Of a DNA stretch of 64,000 bases, positions 1 to 12,441 are shown one piece after another; positions within the stretch are counted from its first letter, which is position 1, and each line of letters opens with the position of its first letter. The notes beneath the pieces were generated by a model. The model saw only the letters and a list, made by a program, of their open reading frames with translations. It was not told the origin of the DNA and did no database searches. This DNA comes from Viscum album. Taxonomy: Eukaryota > Streptophyta > Magnoliopsida > Santalales > Viscaceae. A program made the translations under genes and the position numbers. The stretch is from NCBI GenBank assembly GCA_963277665.1, contig OY728130.1, forward strand, positions 426,299,101-426,363,100, written 5' to 3'.

Positions 1-514
1 TGATTTACCTCTGATGGAAATTTATGTTGGCTCTATATAAGGAAATCCAATCCATGACAAGAATTTCATCAAATTCCACCAGAGGGAGTATGAAAAGGTT
101 CTCCAGGAAATTCAATCCACAAATTATGACAGGGGAGGAGTTATATTCATGGGATACAATGATTTACCAATTTTACATAATCACTGACTTCTTTACTTAC
201 ATGATTTGTGGTGGTGCTGGGATTGTTATACTAAACTTTTGGGATATAAATGAATATGTAGAACCTGAATAAAAAATGACGTTCTCTATTCTTGAATGAA
301 TAACTAGTGTACCTATCACCACTTTATTTTCATGGTTCACTTCAGAATTAGTGATGGAAAAATATCTCCCTTGCTGCCTTGGAGGTTTTTTGTTTCCTTT
401 AAAAAACCTTGTCTTAGGGCACTGATTTGAAAGATGCCCTGTTTCTTTGCAGTTGCAGCAATAAACAACGCGTTGAGGTTCAAATGGAGAATTCCTATCT
501 TCTATTACAGCCAT
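1..514 (-). pseudogene. Nucleocapsid zinc knuckle and retropepsin start of element 1 (broken)
   Basis: The open stretch 514-197 reads as the C-terminal end of Gag followed by the start of a retroviral-type aspartic protease. Residues 19-32 (460-419) form an intact CCHC knuckle, C-x2-C-x4-H-x4-C (CCNCKETGHLSNQC), which in Gag binds RNA. About 50 residues later comes IFYSGSTYSFIS (Y codon at 269-271), the retropepsin DSGSTHSFIS motif with the catalytic Asp replaced by Tyr (one G-to-T change in the codon). That change alone would abolish protease activity. The frame breaks at about 197. The same segment in element 2 (18100-18350) keeps the Asp but has lost the knuckle cysteines, so the two copies decayed independently. 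Confidence 0.88.
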
Positions 515-757
515 GTGTTTTTCTTGTCAGAAGTAAACAATTAGGTTCCCTTATCTTCCACACCTAAAACATTTCCTCATCCCATTCAGGCAATTTCTAG
601 GGTGCTTCTTTCTACACCTTTGGAAAGTGGGGTGTGGGATCTTCTTATAACCATTGGATTTATCCATCAGAACACCAACATTGAAGTCCACCTTACGGTT
701 CTTATCCCCATGACACCCTTGGGATTATCCAATCTTCATTTCGACATTGAGGGAACA

Positions 758-1450
758 TCAGAAAATTTCCTCATAGTTGTCGAAGTCACAGATCTCTAGC
801 GCTTTCGATAGGCTAGGTTTCATACCACCGAAGAAGAGGTCAACCTTGAATTCAGGGGTAACGATAAATCTTGATGTGTATCGTGCAAGCCTTGTGAAGT
901 TTTCCTCATATTCTTCGACAGATTCATCATCTTTTTTCTTTAAGGAAAGGAAATCCCTTTCCATATTAAGTCATAGGGTACACGAAAAATATTTATTGAA
1001 AAACATATTTTGAAAATCCTTCAATTTCAATGCATTGATATCCTTCTTTAGGATTCATATTTTTTTATCAAAGTCCACCATCGATCAGCTTCACCCTCCA
1101 TATGATAAGAATCCAGGATAACCTTCTCTTTTTTATAACATAAAATAATGCAGATGATCTTTTCAATGGAGTTGATCCATTGGTCGATGATTGAGGGATC
1201 ATATGATCCATTAAAACTAGGATGCCTTTGTATCATGAATCTCTCGATTGTGAATTGTTCTTTCTTGGGGGGGGGGGGGTTGAACATTCCTCTTGATTCT
1301 TGTTTCTATTAAAATATTGAGTTAACTAAGAGATAAGCATGACAAAGTTCACGATTCCCACTCCCATCGGATTGGGCATCTCATTATCACATTCATCACA
1401 TTGATCTTTACATTGGTTGTTAGCCCAAGTCCTCCTATTACCGAGCATTG
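758..1450 (-). pseudogene. gag (capsid domain) of element 1, frameshifted
   Basis: Two minus-strand fragments, 1287-1048 and 964-758, carry the Retrotrans_gag domain. The first contains SYDPSIIDQWINSIEKI and ends with EGEADRWWTLIKKYES, the plant gypsy 'F-G-DP...W...E...GEA..WW' signature. The second begins MERDFLSLKKKDDESVEEYE and continues to FFGGMKPSLSKALE, the capsid C-terminal half. Upstream, 1320-1450 (minus) matches the gag N-terminal region of element 2 at 17160-17330. A 13-base C run on the coding strand (1267-1279) sits at the N-terminal join where element 2 has only six Cs, so a homopolymer expansion disrupts the frame. Confidence 0.88.
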
Positions 1451-1943
1451 ATTGGAATAAAAAGAAAGTTAGGGGTAACACATAATGGGTAATCTAAGGA
1501 AAAAAATGATGAATTATAAATAACTTTTATTTCCTTAACTTATGAATCCATAGGCTTCAATCTACTCTATTCATGATCTATTTTCTAACATATATTCTTA
1601 GGGGCATTTTTTTCATTCCCTTAATAAGGATTCATAATATGTTTGGGAATTTACCAAATAATATCCTCCAGGAGTTTCGTAACCATGAGTGCATCAAGGC
1701 CCATTGTTACACACCAGTTTCCCTTCGAGTCTAGATCAAAGAGGTGTTTTCGGGTTTTACCCCTAGGATACATCTGTTCCAGAACTGCCTCTACCTGCTC
1801 GTATCCAGACAAGGATGTATTTTCCTGATAAAAAATTTACTAAATATTCACCAATACTTAGGGATTTTTTTATTATACTTATTCTTTTCTCTATTTCTTC
1901 ACTAGGGTTTTCTAATCCTAATCCAAAAAATAACAAAACTTAT

Positions 1944-1955
1944 CCTCTGATACCA
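1944..1955 (-). other. Primer binding site (initiator Met tRNA), element 1
   Basis: The minus strand reads TGGTATCAGAGG, complementary to the 3' end of plant initiator methionine tRNA, the usual primer for Ty3/gypsy reverse transcription. It is separated from the LTR end (1958) by two bases. This is the cleanest primer site of family A in the window and fixes orientation and LTR boundary. Confidence 0.93.
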
Positions 1956-1957
1956 AC

Positions 1958-4612
1958 TATAACAACCCTGATTTTTATTACACACTTAAACCTGATTAAT
2001 TACATACAATATTCACTTGAAACAACATAGAATATTGACAGGTCTAGTGTATTTGGGTATTTTTAACATTACATAATATATTAGAACATAAAACACACAA
2101 AATATTTATTTAAAACTTTTTTTACATGGCCACTACATTCCTTCGTACTTAGCATTGCATGGGATAACCTGAGGACATGCATAAGGAAAGGGTGAGCTAT
2201 AAAGCTCACTAAGGGAATAAAAATGGAATAACATGAGAAATAAAATAAATGTTAGGAAATATTCATATCAATGGAGCATAAGAGAAACATGAACATACAG
2301 GCTTGATAAAGCATGATAATCATAAAATGGAAATGTGACAACAACACTTAACATGGAATTAGCATGATCCAAGGCTCATTGAACATGAAGCATGAGTAAA
2401 ACCTCATTGCACATGAATCACAAGTAAAACCATGTTTCAATTTATTTAGAATGTGTCAACACCCATTTCACATGACGTATCGTGATACTATACATTACCT
2501 AATGCATTAGAGTGCTATCAGGGCACACCCTTCTTAAACATTTCATTTCATGCGTAAGTGTTCCACATGAATCATACAACATGGAATCAATAATCATCAT
2601 TTATTCCAATATAAAAGGATGTAGAATACAAACATGAAGCTTTAAAACCAGTAAGTAAATGTTCATAAAGGTGAATGCCCTTGATAGTGAAATGGGCATG
2701 GTATTCACTACACAATGACATTGGCTTGGAAAATCATAGTGCAATTTTGACAGCATAATGATGAGAAATAAGAACTCAGAAAAAAATGGTTGATGCGAGA
2801 GAAATGGGTTTCTAATAATATTTACATGAAATGAATAGTAATGGGGTCATATAGATACATGTCCCAAAAAACGTAATGGAATTTACATGCATAATACAAA
2901 AGGATTTCTTGGATGTAAAAGATAAAAGAGAAATCCCTCAGGGAATTTTGGCATGGTAACAGGTGTACATGGGAGGAATTAATGAGAGAGAAAGGGGTAT
3001 CCCATCATCCCAAAATAAGGAGGAAATTTTGGGGGAGGTTCAAAATTATTCCCTAACATTTTTAATTGAAAAAAAGGTCATAAAAACTTAAAGAAAATTG
3101 GAAAAAAATTAGAAAGGAAGAAATCCATTACTTGGAGGTGTGATCCCAAAGGCTTGAGAGAGGCTTGAGAGAGGATTCTTGGGAGCTTGGGGAATCTTGG
3201 GAGGATTTTATAGAGATGAGGTCAGGGGTTGGTCAAGCTCCAAAAGCATTAAATGAAGAGGACATGAAAGCTTGGGTGGGTTTATATAGGAAAGGAGAGG
3301 GAATCCTTTATTATTTAGGTTTGGGACACCTCACATTAAACTAATAAAATCCACAAACCAACCCATGGTTTTTACCCATGGTTTTTGGAAAAGGGGAGTG
3401 GAAGAAAATATTTTATAAGGCCAATAGCCTAAAATTTTAAAATAATAGGTTTTCTTATATGGAGGTGAGTCACACTATCAAGGAAACACAATTTAAAAAG
3501 AGAAAATGTTTTATAATCTTTGAGGGGTCCACTAAATCATTGAAAAATTAATCAAAAAAATCCTAAATAACATTATTTTAATGTTAAAACATATATTGGC
3601 CGAACATAACATTTATAGTATTTTATTACATCACTCTTAGGTCATTATGATGTTATAAAAACATTATATATTTAACGGGTATTTAATTTTTACCCAAAAA
3701 TTTGACCGTCTCAGAAAATTATGAACAATTTATCGTTGGATAATTTTGAAATACTGATTCCAAAAATTATATTCTTTTTTTTCTAAATAGTTTTCTAAAT
3801 AACTAAAGTTTTACTTTAAAAAAAATTAACATTTTTCCAAAATTCATGGGTTTTGACCAAAATATTTTTCAAACCTTAATAAAAATTACAATTGCATTTA
3901 TAAAATTATATGATAATTTATATTTAATAAAAAGTAATTTAATAATAATAATAATATTTAATTAATATATTATTTAATTCAAAAATCCATTAATTCATCA
4001 AAATATATTTCTTAGTTTAATATTAACTAAAAATACTATTTTTTATTTAAAAGATATTTATAAAGTAACAATAATAAAATTAATTCACATTCATTATACA
4101 AAAATAATGTACATAGTCATAGTGCTAGGGTCTTGTTAAATAACCCCTTATAACACCTGCATAATACTGAAGGTTAAGGTGTGCGATGGTAACAATGTCT
4201 TGGGGTGGCTCGGATAATATTGCTCGGGTGGTAATCTCTATTAACTTACTCTTCTCCCGTAGTCAGTTCCACTCAAGCTTAACATGTTCAAAATCATCTT
4301 GGGCTAGGTCAAGAGAGAAGTCCAATGATGAAACCTCTTTTTTGATCTCCAAAAAATGGGCTTCGTACGGGGAATGTCTACTGGATGAGGCCATATTTTA
4401 ATTTGTATGAGTAAACTAGGTTTGTTAAAGCCCTATATTTATACAAATCATGTGATCACTGTTCAACGGTTATATTAGCAATGATCAAAATTCATCACGG
4501 TATTTTAAAATGCAGTAACATAAAACCAATGAAGTTCATGTTTTATAAAACCATAATAAACATTTAATTAGATCAAGAGGAATTTCTATTAATTAAAGTT
4601 TGGGTTGTTACA
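1958..4612 (-). repeat. Family-A LTR of element 1 (5' LTR, 2655 bp)
   Basis: On the minus strand the LTR starts TGTAACAACCCAAAC at 4612 and ends GGGTTGTTATA at 1958, directly before the two-base spacer and primer site. It aligns along its length with LTR1, LTR2 and LTR3 (13981, 21691, 29323) and is closest to LTR2: both share the AAACCTAAATAATAAAG stretch before the TATA box, where LTR1 and LTR3 have a different sequence. A 13-bp direct duplication (ACCCATGGTTTTT, 3361-3373 and 3374-3386) lies just upstream of the promoter. Confidence 0.92.
3281..3288 (-). promoter_or_regulatory. TATA box of element 1 LTR
   Basis: The minus strand reads CCTATATAAACCCACCCAAG here, with TATATAAA at 3288-3281. 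The same block followed by CCCACCCA recurs in LTR1 (15318) and LTR2 (23013), so it is the conserved core promoter that should start transcription about 30 bases downstream and so divide U3 from R. Confidence 0.75.
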
Positions 4613-7440
4613 AATACAAACTCTCAGTGGGCCTCCATAAGTGTGGGTCCTCATAATTTAACTTTTTGGGATTTGATTCCTGTCCAAATGGGATACACAG
4701 GAATCCTCCCTAAGGTCCAAAACCAATACCCCAAATGAGACCTAATTCTATCTAAGCTACATTCCCAGTAAAGTCATATCTAACATGGGAACCCACATCC
4801 CTTCTAGGCTGCTTGGTCCACCTTTATATAAATCCCACACTAAACATTAACTGGGCACATTTCTCTTGGAAAACCTTGTTTCATGACATTAAAATGGATG
4901 TTTTCGTCCCCTTCACATGGCCGTAAAAGGTATGATGTGTCCTGTTAAGCAAAAAATGACTACATTGATTATAATTCCATTCATAAGGATATGTAGGAAA
5001 CCCAAATTGTTGGTTCAATACTAGCATCAAAACAACTCCCCTATCCCTTGAAGGCGATAAACTCTAGATCACCCCACTGTGTGGCTTAATACTAGAATTA
5101 TAATAATAAATGATAAAGTAATTTTTAATCTATTTTTAAAAGGTTACCATTAATAGATAACATTATATACATATAGATATATCCATTGATGAAGAACCTC
5201 ATATACATACAGATGATTATAAATTCCACGTATGCTAATAATTAATTGTTAATTAAGGGTGACCAATGTCATACTTGGGAATGAATAAAGGATTCAAAAA
5301 CATATCATAAATGTTTAATAGAGTCCCATATTAGGAAAAAATCCCCCCCTAAGGTTGTGATGAGATTTTCATCCCATCCTCTCGAACAGTGTGAGTTCAT
5401 AAGTATCATTGGACATGTTTACCAATGAGTGTTTACCTTTGGAAAATAGGTCCATGAGTCATCACAGACATGAGATCCATTGGGTGTTTCTGGTTCAATG
5501 AAAAAATCCCATTGGAAACTGAGCAAAAAAATGTGGTATACATGTATGACTTAAAGGTTGTTCCACTAAAACAACAAAACAAAATTCCAAACCCATCTGG
5601 TATTAGGGAATGAAACACTATCCCTACCATTATTTTATATAAATATATAATAACATATGCCTAATTATCTCATAATAATAAATTGAAAAGTATAATTCCT
5701 ATTATTATTTATGGATTGTTCCTTAGAAAATTTGAGAATTGTTCATAGATGTTGTGTCTTCTAACATGGATCCTCAAAATCTAATCCCTTTAGTTACTAG
5801 TAAACTTTCTGTAAAAATAACTATAACATTCCAAACTATAGAAACCAAATGATTATAGTTATATTACATTATTGGTACAAAGAAAAATTGTTCTCAAAAG
5901 ATCAACCAAATTAGTAATCTTGGATGACCATATGAATAAATATAATACATTTAAAAACATAAAATATAACATAAGAAACAACGAGAACATGTATATTCTT
6001 TCCTTTATATTAATGAAAATTAAACATAGACCTCCTCTAGGATTCTTGGGGAATAGAGAACAATAAATGGTGAGTCAAATACTATTTAAGGAGTAACATA
6101 TAATGAAATAATACATAATATGAACATAGAATGAGTGTTATAATAGGAATAAAAGAATTAAATGAATCCATAATCATCTAAAACTGAGGAAATTCTATAT
6201 ATATGAAAATAAATGTAAGCATGGATAACAACAATTGTTTGTTATACACTAATAGAATGAATAATTCCAGACATTACAATATTATTATCAAATCCTTGTC
6301 CTAAGATTCTTTTCCGATCTTGTGATGTGGTATACAAAAAAACCCAACCTGATTTGTCACATGATACCGGTTGACACATTGAGGGCCTATATAATTTTAG
6401 GCCCCACTTGTCACCTAATTAATTTCAATTCATTCACCATTTGACTCATAAAGACCTTTTATACCATTTACTAAAGAAAATCATTCTAAATAAAACATTT
6501 ATATCCATATATTGAGAAATAAAATCACAAATTATTACCATTTAATAGAATAATGTGGATGTCTAAGACAATATCCCTTAATAAACATGGAAACAATGGG
6601 GTTTCAACAATGTAATAAGTTATAACCTAATCAAATAAATATAGGGGTGATGGTACCTTCAATGTCTTGGGTTATATTAGGAATATAATAACTGGGTTCA
6701 ATGGTTTTCATTGGTATATTAACAAGGAAATACTAGAAAAAAACATTAATCATGGTTCATTAAGAGTGTGTAAATGTTCCAGAGAATATCCCCTAGAAGT
6801 GTCTCCCCAAGTGTGTAGTCTTACTGCCCCTCCCCATACATCTAGGTGGTTATTGAGTAAATTATGAACCAATTTTTTAGGTTATTACCCCTAGGTTCAT
6901 CTATTTCATAACCACATCCAATATATAATATCTTTACATAGTTGTATTGTCTGTGAAATTACACACTTTTTCTTTAACAAAACTTTGGTCGGGTTTTCCA
7001 CCATGGAAAAGATAACCCTTAAATCAAAGGAATACAAGATAGAGATAATAATGTAGAATTTAAAATCCCTTAAATTTCATGAGTAAAATAGAAAAAATAA
7101 TTCCTTGTAAATTTAATCATCAAACAAAAGAAAATAGATAGTGATTATAACACGAGTCCAAAAGAATGAGAAATAAGATGAGAAAACCCCACTTATGGAT
7201 TGTGTATTAATTTAAACATAACCAATTGAAAGAGGGGGATTGAACATGATATTAGAATACCATTAAAAAGTAATTTCAATATTAAAAATCTCAAATATTC
7301 ATTATATACACCACATAAAGAAAATTCGATGCATAATACAAAAGATGTATCAAAGAAATTAATTTGAGATAGAAAACCCTTACCTATGGTTTTGAATTTC
7401 ATAAATGCAGTTTAAAATATTGTAAAATAAAAATATCTAT
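4613..7440. other. Unassigned AT-rich DNA, no gene seen
   Basis: I find no recognisable coding domain on either strand. All open stretches are under 75 codons and resemble no family I know. The segment begins directly at the outer end of the element 1 LTR and is probably older repeat debris. Part of it may belong to the minus-strand LTR that starts at 9652, but I could not place that LTR's far end. Confidence 0.5.
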
Positions 7441-7470
7441 ATTAATAACTTAATTAATAACTTTAATAAT

Positions 7471-7528
7471 ATTCATTTTAATTCATACCCTTTATAAATA
7501 TTCATTTTCATTCATACCCTTTATAAAT
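7471..7528. repeat. 29-bp tandem duplication
   Basis: Two adjacent 29-bp copies (7471-7499 and 7500-7528) differ at one base and share the core ATTCATACCCTTTATAAAT. A third copy starts and breaks off at about 7537. Probably replication slippage in AT-rich DNA. Confidence 0.85.
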
Positions 7529-8293
7529 ATTCATTATCTACTTGAATTATTCCGATTTTAAACATTAGTGCTTATAGTTTTTTTATCATTTTCACTAGTT
7601 TCAGAAGAGTGATGTTCATATTCATTATTCTTATAAAGTCAATTATTACTAGGTTTTAATATTTATTGTTTGGGTTGATTCATAATAAATGTTTTATCAT
7701 TTAAAATTCCTTTCATGAGTGTTTTTGACCTTATCCATATAGATAATGTTGATAATAATCATGTTTTGGTAATTTTCAATGAATTTTGGGGGATTTTTTA
7801 ATTAATGAACTAAATATTGATAAAGTATCTACATAACAAAAAATACAATTAATTAAACATTTATATAATATTATACCAGTAACTATCTTCACATATCTAA
7901 CCAATATATAAATTCATTATATTTTTCAATTAGGTTGTGAAATTAGCCCTAATATGAACATACCTTGATTTAATGAATGATCATGTGGTTATTTTATTTT
8001 AATATCATTATTCCAGAAGTATAATGATCATAATTTGTTTTTATTAGTGTGATATATTTTAATTTTAGGGGATTTTAATAATAATAAATGAAAATGAAGA
8101 TCTTACATGATTTGAATAAGTGATTATCTTCTTAGCATAGTTATTTTAAATGATTGAATTAATGATGCTCATTTTTGGATCATATCTTTAGTTTGTTATA
8201 TAATTTGGTATACCAAAACTCTAATGATATTATAAAATTAATAATTTTTCTTTAATACCATCCTTATATCCATCATTTTAATGCAGTTATGGG

Positions 8294-8354
8294 AAACAAA
8301 ACACGTTACGTTGAGGTGGCGGTAGTTCGGACAATGTACGAACACCAATTGTTT
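8294..8354 (-). other. 61-nt imperfect hairpin module (copy in family F)
   Basis: Plus strand: AAACAA at the left end pairs with TTGTTT at the right end, and an inner GTTCG/CGAAC pair surrounds the loop. The centre reads GAGGTGGCGGTAGTTCGGAC. It has the same 61-nt length and the same centre (GAG..G-GTAG) as the modules at 37319, 37508 and 54702. Function unknown. Confidence 0.6.
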
Positions 8355-8681
8355 TCTTAATGGATTAATTATTTGAATAAATAATGAAAATATAATTAAT
8401 ATAGTGGAATTAAATAATATAAATTATAAAAATATAATTATATTATTGTCGACACAATTAATTTTAATGAATATAATTAATAATAAAACTAAGTAGTTGA
8501 TTATAATTACATTAAAGAATTGAATTTTCCTTGAATTCCCCATTGAAGTTTAAGGTATTAAGCTATGTATGAGTGAAAAATGAATTATGTTCAAGGGAGA
8601 TAGTTATGAGGATATTAAAATGGTATATTTTTACGATAAATTAAAATGATAAGTGATTCTTGAATTTGCAAAGGTCTTTCT

Positions 8682-8690
8682 CTTTTATAA
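8682..8690 (-). promoter_or_regulatory. Candidate TATA box in family-F LTR
   Basis: The minus strand reads CACTTATAAAAGAG, nearly the same as the family-D promoter CACTTATAAAAGG at 55472-55463. It lies about 960 bases inside the proposed LTR start and upstream of the hairpin module, as in family D. Confidence 0.5.
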
Positions 8691-11600
8691 GTGAAGCGAA
8701 GTGTAGCATTGGGAGTAACCCTTAAATTTTGAATAATGTGAGGTTAATATTCAGGCGTAAAATAAAAAAATGAAATAAAGTGTAGGGAAAAATGTATTGG
8801 TAAATATAAAGACAAAGAATTATATTAAATTCACATTATTTAAATATTTTTGGACTTTACACTAGATTAAATTCAATTTACCACTTATTTACTATGATAA
8901 TTAATTTTTCATATTAGTAATTAATTTTAATAAAAATATTAATATTGAAATGTTTACCTTATTTTAAAATTATAATTTCAAATTTAAATATCATTTTATC
9001 AAATAAAATTTCTAAATGGGTAAAAAGTGAATTTTTAAATAAATACACTTAATTGCATAAAACCAGTTTTTTAAGAAATAACATTTCTAATATTTAAATT
9101 TTCATATATGATAAAATTATCCTAGATAATGATTTTAGTGGGAAAAATTATTTTTTTTATAAAAATATAAGGAATGATACTTTAAATACAATCCAAAAAT
9201 AAATATCCCATGAAAATACATGATTTAAATAAAAGGTAGATTTTTTTATATTTAAAGAAATTTTATAATTATATCTAAAATTGATGGGCAGTTGATTTAT
9301 AAATTAAATGAATATTTTAAATTGCATATTTTTTTAAATACATATTTGATTACTTAAAAGGGTTTTTAAAATTCTATTTCATTTTTATATAACAAAAAAT
9401 TCATACAAATTTCAAGTTACATGAAACCCATAATTTTTTTACTAAAAAGAGACATCTTTAGAAAAAAAATCAAAAATTCAAAGTAAGATAATTTTGATTT
9501 TATGAATTCAAAAATGAAGTAAGTTTGATTGAATTAAAATTATAAAATTAATCAATTAAATAAATAAATGTATAAAGGCTCTTTAAAGGGTGTGTTGCAC
9601 GATAATTTTGGATTTTGTGTTTAGCTACTATAGTAATGTCTCAGTTGTTACAACTATCACCCCTAAGACTCAATTACATATAATCACCAATACCCATTGA
9701 TATTATATCACCTATTCTATAGAAAACCTATTTTCAAAGTTTTAATTCATCAAAATGGCCTTCATACACATTAGGTTTCCTGTATAGGATTTGAGAGCTA
9801 TATCCAAGTAGGGTATTTCCAAGTTTCCCAAATATACACCATTATATATGTCTGTATGTATAATGAAAATAAATAATTAAATTAGACACACAAGATTTAT
9901 ATACACCATTTTGTGTCAAATCAGACAATATGACACACAACCATACCTATTTCAGCCTATAAAAAATAAGTCCCTCCTCATGCCACAAATAGAAACCCAT
10001 ATCCAAAGACTCAAAGGAGGGTTCCACACAAAGCCTCAACCCATAACCAAAGATACATGGTTGGGGTCCTCATCAAATATTATCTATACCTGAGGATTTT
10101 GGGTAGGGTGTTCTACCGAATCACAAACCCTCTCTCTTAGGGTAGGGTCCCGGAAAAAACCTTTAGAATAATGCATCGATCCTTGACCTCTACCCTCTTC
10201 TTATGGATAGTTCCTACAACACAACCTAAACAGTACTTATCACATAAGGTAGGGTCCTTCCATAACATTCTCTATCAAGAAATTCCATTCATATTTTCAA
10301 GATCCAAATCACATTGATCACCACAATCTCACTCACAGTAGGTTACATACCACATCACAACATGGACCATACCTTATCACTCAAGGTGATCCTTCTTATA
10401 CATTCTCACTAGATGTGAGGCCTAAGATGGAACTATACATTGATGTTCACATACCATTATATGACAAAATATTATCTTCTTATGAAAGAAGTGTCAAAAA
10501 ACACCTTGTCAGGGAAATTTTATCATGTATTTATGATCACATGTCCTGACATAACAACCCACCATCCTCTCATAATAGAAAATGGCCAGTTGAAACTCTT
10601 TATTCAAGGTTGGTCACACATTTATAACTTGAAAATTACATTATCACAAAAGGTATGTTCCTACCAACACCTTCTCAATCATGGTGAGGCCATACTCCAA
10701 GATCCCATCTACACCGAGACCACCAGATCTCATCATCAAGAATACACACAAAACATGTATGCATTAAAGAACAAAGTGCTACAACCGATCTCAAAATCTT
10801 ATCAACTCATGGCCTAGGTACTGGTAAGTCGATTCCTATCCCCACAACTCAAAGAACAGATAATCATTTATCTAGGATTAATATCTTTTCTTATCGAGAG
10901 TATCTTGATCACATATTCTCAATATTTAAAAACATAACAATATCATCCAACCATAAGGGAATATTATAGGTTTTTAAGACCCATATCTATCTCTTATAAT
11001 TGATGTAAAATATAATAAACACACCATGATGACTCCTAATACCATAGGCAATATCCAACACAATCCAAAAATGGATGGCTTAATTTCATTGAAAATTTGG
11101 AATCCCAACATGGTTTAACTAATGAGGGACCATTTGAAGATAAATTTCCCTAAAAGACCTACAAAAACTAATTCCAAGACATCCAAATATACCTATGAGT
11201 CTTAATTTGGCTCAAAATATTATCTGACATTTGATATATCCAAAGAAAGTTCTAGAGGGAATCCTCCATCTCACACCATCTTTATCCCTAGAGGACTTAT
11301 CCCACTCATGGATCATGTTAGGGCTCTCATCTACCCTAAAAAGTGCATCTTTCATCATATGTGTGTTTTATTACCATCTCATCTATTTTTCTTTGGTGAA
11401 ATCCACTCACGAACACAAAAATAGATCTTGAAAATTTACACAGGCCATCAAGAACCCATCCTGGATACCATGACCTTCCAAAGGTACCTCATAACTGAAA
11501 TAAAACATTCTCTCCTTGGAGATATTATTTCTAGATGATCCTAAAGAACCTCAATTGCATGGGAGCACTTAATGTAATTATATGAGGCTCAACAATAACC

Positions 11601-12245
11601 AATATCTTTACCTATATCTCTCTTAGTTCATATCCATTTCCCTCAAATGACAATACTAACATTCCTACTTGTAAATTCATGTATAAACATGCATATAGTT
11701 TTTTATTAAAGGGACAACCTACCTCAAGAACAATGTTACTATCCTTTAGATACTCTACTCATTCTTGACCAAGCCTACCCATCCCTTTTTCAATAGCATA
11801 CCAACACCTAAGGATGAGAATAATTACAGAAGAAAAATCCTAAAAAACATCCTCTTGGTAGATATTCTATCCAAGATGAGAAAAATCCTCATCATTTTGG
11901 ATTGATTACACTATGATTCGGTGAAATTGGTTTGAAACCTATAAGAAAAAAACACCAAAATTAGAATCTAATAGAGTTGTATAAAAATTGAAGGGTATTT
12001 TTGGAAACTATTCTTTAATCCCTGACACATTCATTCAAAAATTACTCCTCGCCAATGGGGTTCAAAAGGGGGAAGATACGGGAAAATAGTTAAATAAAAT
12101 GACCATCCATCAACACCCTCTTTTCTATAAATCTTAAATGGGATGACCTGAAAATGAGGGGACTTCCCTATTTTAAAAAATAGGACAAATCCCCATCATT
12201 ACATTTCCTATATAAGTCATGGTCAAACACCCTCTCGAGGTCACA

Positions 12246-12280
12246 CATCATGGTATGACCCATTGGGTCATAGCATGATG
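12246..12280. repeat. 35-nt near-perfect palindrome
   Basis: The 16-base arm CATCATGGTATGACCC is followed by the 3-base loop ATT and its inverted copy, with one mismatch. It shares the TATGACC/GGTCATA core with the palindrome at 12416. Confidence 0.9.
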
Positions 12281-12415
12281 AAACTCTCTCAAATAGAAAT
12301 AAATCTCATGGCCCCTACTTTTATGGAACAACCTACCCCCTTATGGTATGACCTTCACCCTCCACTGATTAAACTCTATACCCATATCTACGACAACTCC
12401 TTATAAAAAGCCTTT

Positions 12416-12441
12416 ACATTATGACCTTAAGGTCATAATGT
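12416..12441. repeat. 26-nt perfect palindrome
   Basis: The arm ACATTATGACCTT is followed directly by its exact reverse complement, with no loop. It has the same TATGACC core as the palindrome 136 bp to the left. Shorter relatives (for example ATGTCATGACAT near 12737) lie nearby. Confidence 0.95.

Larger units (their letters stand above)
1..4612 (-). mobile_element. Element 1: Ty3/gypsy chromovirus, 5' part, decayed
   Basis: Minus-strand LTR retrotransposon entering from the right: LTR (4612 to 1958), initiator-Met primer site (1955 to 1944), untranslated leader (about 1943-1450), gag (about 1450-600), CCHC knuckle and protease start (514-197). The element runs off the left edge of the window, so RT, integrase and the 3' LTR are not visible. 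The gag and protease fragments match element 2 (17096-18360) in order and wording, which places both in one family (family A). All frames carry stops or frameshifts, so it is a dead copy. The flanking target duplication cannot be tested because the other end is outside. Confidence 0.9.
8200..9652 (-). repeat. Probable LTR of another chromovirus family (family F), left end not found
   Basis: The minus strand reads TGTAACAACTGAG from 9652. Just upstream of it (plus 9653-9670) is a purine-rich stretch CTTAGGGGTGATAG, which has the form of a polypurine tract followed by an LTR start. Inside are a TATA box (8690-8682) and the 61-nt hairpin module shared with family D (8354-8294), in the same order as in the family-D LTR. 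I found no second copy and no end, so the left coordinate is only a minimum extent. Confidence 0.5.

Noticed and set aside
10440..10817. 125-codon plus-strand open frame
   Set aside because: No recognisable motif, opposite in strand to the nearby LTR signals and isolated in repeat debris. Length is not convincing alone.
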